A stretch of DNA of 64,000 nt. It comes from Marvania coccoides. Its lineage: Eukaryota > Chlorophyta > Trebouxiophyceae > Chlorellales > Chlorellaceae. How positions within the stretch are numbered: position 1 is the first letter of the stretch; every line of letters begins with the position of its first letter. The notes beneath the pieces were generated by a model. It made no database searches. It was not told where the DNA came from and saw only the letters and a list, made by a program, of their open reading frames with translations. Positions 60,857 to 64,000 of the stretch are shown piece by piece. The stretch covers positions 1,736,001-1,800,000 of the forward strand of contig OY978099.1 in assembly GCA_963854735.1 (NCBI GenBank). Direction: 5' to 3'. The position numbers and the translations under genes are program-made.

Positions 60857-63010
60857 TCAACCCCATGAGTTGTTGCAAGTGTCCCTGCGCTTCTCGCTCT
60901 CTGTCAGCATTGCATCCGCCGTGGCAGTACGCTTGGCTCGCCCCGACAGAAGCTTGCGGTTCAGCCGCTCCCGCGTAGATTCTTTGCGCTTTTTGGTCGC
61001 CGCCTTCTTGGGCACCGGCTCGCCAGGGTCCGCCACCGCACTCAATCCTTCTCCAGCTGCTTCTGCTGCAGCAGCACTGATGACCGCGTCGTTGTAGGCA
61101 CGCTCTGCTGCTCGCTGCGCACGCCTCGCATCGCCGCCACCTGAAGCCGCCATGCTCAGGCTCAGGCTCAGCGGCGCAAACGAGGCAGCATTCGGCCGAA
61201 CTGCAGAGGTATCAGCATCTGGAGCCGCTCTTCTCCGCAAGGAAGCAGCAGCTGCGGCAGCACCAGGGGCTTCCCTCGCTGCTGCTTTTGCTGCCGTCTG
61301 TGCCTGCCATTCATGTTCCTGCTGCTGCTGCTGCTCTCTTGGTTCATTCCTGGTGGCGGGGTCGTATAGGAACATCTCTTCCATGCGCTCGCTAGGCAGC
61401 TCCTTGTTGACATCGACAGGGCCCCAGTGGTTGGAAACGTCAAGAGCGTGGCCGCTCACATACTGGGGCACCGCGGCAGACCCGCTGTCCCAAACACGGG
61501 TGTAAGCACCAGCAGGAAGCACGGGGGCAAGGGCGGCCAAAGACTGGCGCACAGAGGCAGGCAGCGAGGCTCCAGCTCCTTCGCTGGAAGGCGCTGCCAC
61601 CGCCGCCGCCGCTGCTGTTGCTGTTGCTGTTGCTGAGCAGTGGTCTTTGGCCCCGTTGCCTGAGTTTCTGCGCGGGGCAGGGGCGGTTCCCTCTTTACCA
61701 ACGTGGAAAGGGTGTCTGGGGGCGGTGGGGTCTCGAATGAAGGCATATGGATTGGGCTCTGCAGCAGCAGCAGCAGCACGAGCAGCCTCTCTACGCTGCG
61801 GCTGTCTTTGCGCCGCTGGAGTAGCTTGAGCTTGAGCATTTCTCTCGTTCGCCGTCTCTCTCTTCCGCTGTCCCTCCTCCTGCGCCCGCTGCTGCCTCCT
61901 TCCCTGCGCCTGCGTCAGCGCTGCCAGGTCAAGGTGGGCGCCCTCAAACCTTTCTTTTGCGGCGGCGAGCTGGGCCTTCAGCAGGGTGGCCTCACGAAGT
62001 ACTCGGTCGCGCTGCCTGCGGCGTGGGTCCCCAGGGTCTCCCCCTTCTGAGCGCACCACAGTCTGCAGCGCCTCAGCAACGCCGGGCAGCGCCTGCGCAC
62101 AAATCAACTTGTGCAGGCCGTCCAGGGTCTCGATCAATGGCGCATCTGCTTCGCTGAGCAAGCCGTTTGATTCCACGTTCACCTGCGCAGCTGCTGCTAC
62201 TGCTCCCAGCGGAAAATCCGCTGCCACACTGCCAGCTGCGTCAGGGGCATATGCCGCAATTCCCTCCAACGCCTCAGTTTCTGCCTCGCCTCTCCCAGTC
62301 GCCTCCACGTCCTCCCAATCGATACCATTTCCGTCCTCTTGGTGGGAACCCGCTTCATTCAGCCTGGCCGCACTGCGCTGCTCCTCCAGCAGCGCAAATG
62401 CCTCGTCAAACTGCTGCAGCAGCGCTCGAGCCTCCGCCGCTTGTGCCGCCCACCCAGGAAGCAGCCGCTGCAGCCGCTCCAGGGCCAGCTCCGCTGAGCG
62501 TGCCTCACGTGAACGCTGCGCCGCATCCGCCGCATCCTGCCGCGCATCCAGCTGCGGAAATTCAAACCGCAGCGTGCCCCGTAGGTAGGCATGCCCCAGT
62601 GTGATTTGGGGCAGGCGGGCGCCGTGGCTACGATGCCACCGCTCCACAAGTTCCAGTCCACGCTGACGCAGCTGGGCTGCGGATGCGGTGGGCGCAGGCA
62701 GCGGGTGGCCCACGCGGTGGCCCAGCACCAGCTCCAAAAAGCGCGGGAACTTGGCCGCCAGCAGGGAGCGGAAGAGGGCCGAGCGCTGGAACAGCTCTGC
62801 TGCCACCTGCAGCGCAAGCAGGCGGACCTGGCTGTGCGGCTTGCCCAGGCGGTGGAACAGGAGGTCGAACACGGTGCGAAGGGAGGCATCCGAGTCCCGG
62901 CACGCTCGCTTTATGCGCTGCAGAAAAAACTGATCCACAGCGATTTCGTTCTTGTTGGTCGACCGGTCTACCAGCTCCGCCAGCGCGGCCTGCGCATCGT
63001 ACCCGTTCAT
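60857..63010 (-). CDS. UVSSA: UVSSA-like transcription-coupled repair scaffold
   Basis: Single exon of about 717 residues from ATG 63010; the frame is open slightly further upstream. The N-terminal VHS/ENTH-like helical domain matches UVSSA in sequence order: KRACRDSDASLRTVFDLLFHRLGKPHSQVRLLALQVAAELFQRSALFRSLL, FLELVLG, PLPAPTASAAQLRQRGLELVERWHRSHG and ITLGHAYLRGTLRFEFP. The middle is Ala/Gln/Glu-rich with coiled-coil character. The C-terminal DUF2043-like part contains LAPVLPAGAYTRVWDSG and ends TRERLNRKLLSG with a basic tail. No CxxC-type zinc finger was seen. UVSSA recruits TFIIH to stalled RNA polymerase II with CSB/CSA. It is convergent with the SSADH gene, 486 bp apart. Confidence 0.8.
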   Translation of the reverse strand: MNGYDAQAALAELVDRSTNKNEIAVDQFFLQRIKRACRDSDASLRTVFDLLFHRLGKPHSQVRLLALQVAAELFQRSALFRSLLAAKFPRFLELVLGHRVGHPLPAPTASAAQLRQRGLELVERWHRSHGARLPQITLGHAYLRGTLRFEFPQLDARQDAADAAQRSREARSAELALERLQRLLPGWAAQAAEARALLQQFDEAFALLEEQRSAARLNEAGSHQEDGNGIDWEDVEATGRGEAETEALEGIAAYAPDAAGSVAADFPLGAVAAAAQVNVESNGLLSEADAPLIETLDGLHKLICAQALPGVAEALQTVVRSEGGDPGDPRRRQRDRVLREATLLKAQLAAAKERFEGAHLDLAALTQAQGRRQQRAQEEGQRKRETANERNAQAQATPAAQRQPQRREAARAAAAAAEPNPYAFIRDPTAPRHPFHVGKEGTAPAPRRNSGNGAKDHCSATATATAAAAAVAAPSSEGAGASLPASVRQSLAALAPVLPAGAYTRVWDSGSAAVPQYVSGHALDVSNHWGPVDVNKELPSERMEEMFLYDPATRNEPREQQQQQEHEWQAQTAAKAAAREAPGAAAAAASLRRRAAPDADTSAVRPNAASFAPLSLSLSMAASGGGDARRAQRAAERAYNDAVISAAAAEAAGEGLSAVADPGEPVPKKAATKKRKESTRERLNRKLLSGRAKRTATADAMLTESEKRRDTCNNSWG

Positions 63011-63129
63011 GCCATATCGATTTTTTAAATATAAAATCCTCAAGTTTGCTGCGCAGGGGGCAGAATAAAGAAAACCAACCGAACGGGCTCGTTTAAATCA
63101 AAAAAATAAAGTATATTTTCTTCTACAGC

Positions 63130-63660
63130 ATTTTCAGATTACCGCTAAGTTAATACCTCCACGCATTAATCATTCAGCAAGTCAGATTAGTTATTCAATT
63201 TTCATAATTCTTTTCATTTCTGTTCATAATTATATTTTCTCGTTTTGCTGCACCGCTGCTTTTCCAGGCGCTCTTCTTTTCCCGTGTCGTTTCTAGCCGC
63301 TTGTCCTACTGCCCGTTCGCCCCTGCTGTTTCTTCTGTCTTCCGCACGCCCAGCGGTGCACCTGGCGGTGCACCTCTACCCAGCGCACCTCTACCCAGCG
63401 TTGCAAAAGGATTCATGGAAAGACGGCGAAGGCGAGGCCAGAATTCATGGTAAGATGGTGAAAGTTAGGTGCAAAGAAAGGGTCGGGGGTTGGGCGATTG
63501 GCAGGCGGTGTCTCCCAGTGGGAGACCACGAACTGAATGTAATCCAAAGCTAGACCGAAGGGAGAGCGGCAATATCGAAGCGGTCAGCTTCGATTATAGA
63601 GGGAGAAGCAAGGGTGCTTCCTCCGCAGACAAGCACGCGGAAAGTCTCCCTACTTCCTGG
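63130..63660 (+). repeat. About 530-bp dispersed repeat, copy 2 (partner at 10323-10795)
   Basis: Same order of blocks as copy 1, with small insertions such as a second GGTGCACC and an extra GCGCACCTCTACC. The hairpin words are intact here: GTCTCCCA-G-TGGGAGAC is a perfect 8-bp stem with a 1-nt loop, and TCGAAGC-GGTCA-GCTTCGA also pairs. It lies in the 5' flank of the UVSSA gene, outside its coding region. Confidence 0.75.
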
Positions 63661-63796
63661 TCTTATTTGATCGAAAGCCATTAAAATAATATAGCATAAA
63701 ACTAGCTTTTAAAACTAGCTTTATTAAATACCAAGGTAATATATATTTGTGTTTGTGAAAAGGCACAATCACTTGGTGAAATTATGCATTTATCCA

Positions 63797-64000
63797 ATGG
63801 TTCGCCCAAACCCATCTCAAGAATCTGGCTCCTCGTTCCTTCAACTCACGATTATCGCTACGGCACTGCTAATCATATCCACCATTGCCGCACGTCCCAA
63901 CTATTTAGACCGTGAGTTTGTTTTTCTCTATCATTTTCTGTAACCTTTTTTTACAGGAACTTTTTTTTTTGAAGAATATCTGGACTATGGTTTTGAACAC
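63797..64000 (+). CDS. 5' part of a membrane-anchored protein gene, cut by the window end
   Basis: Exon 1 (63797-63911) begins MVRPNPSQESGSSF and continues into an anchor (LQLTIIATALLIISTIAA), then ARPNYLD, ending GACC|GTGAGT. The next exon starts at about 63957 after TTTTTTACAG and stays in frame, reading FFEEYLDYGFEH to the window edge. The short hydrophilic N-terminus plus single anchor resembles the type II transferases in this window, but unlike them it has an early intron. Identity cannot be given. Confidence 0.5.

Noticed and set aside
1..64000. tRNA or rRNA genes
   Set aside because: I looked for GGTTCGAATCC-type T-arms with matching stems and for conserved rRNA words and found none that fold; tRNAscan-SE and Infernal would be decisive.

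Overview
The window looks like nuclear DNA of a green alga, most likely a core chlorophyte (trebouxiophyte-like). The evidence is GC-rich, intron-bearing housekeeping genes with plant-type features: a plastidic glucose transporter, a plastid-targeted histidine-pathway enzyme, a DnaJ with a plant-style CAQQ farnesylation box and a PDI ending in HDEL. Introns are short with GTGAGx or GTAAGx donors and CTGCAG-like acceptors, and TGTAA stretches follow some genes. The species cannot be fixed from sequence alone.

There are two compartments. About 4-37 kb is AT-rich and carries seven large glycosyltransferase-like type II membrane proteins plus a polysaccharide pyruvyl transferase, nearly all single-exon and AT-leaning in codon use. 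They form paralogous sets: 7157/12557, 16359/27628, and a fucosyltransferase-like domain shared by 5620 and 33392. Several have two catalytic domains. A head-to-head pair of small secreted six-cysteine proteins (10983-11439 and 11769-12193) lies between them, with a possible third, frame-broken relative near 54.4 kb. A degraded non-LTR retrotransposon with RNase H and a REL-like PD-(D/E)XK nuclease domain (about 18.5-23.0 kb) and several dispersed non-coding repeats lie in the same stretch. Two normal genes, a small secreted protein (25384-26164) and PDI (30553-32520), are embedded in it.

From 38.7 to 63.0 kb the window is dense and GC-rich: plastid glucose transporter, RRP15, HISN5, type I DnaJ, a WD40 protein with an N-terminal helical region, the gamete fusogen HAP2/GCS1, a TMEM33/Pom33-like protein, TRAPPC11, mitochondrial succinate-semialdehyde dehydrogenase and UVSSA. 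Many neighbours are head-to-head or tail-to-tail with short spacers. The window ends in the 5' part of another membrane-anchored gene.

Functionally, the AT-rich part reads as a Golgi glycan-building island that could make pyruvylated, fucosylated or otherwise decorated cell-surface glycans. The GC-rich part is ordinary conserved cell biology plus the sexual fusogen HAP2. Exon boundaries come from reading splice signals by eye and reading-frame continuity. No database search was run.
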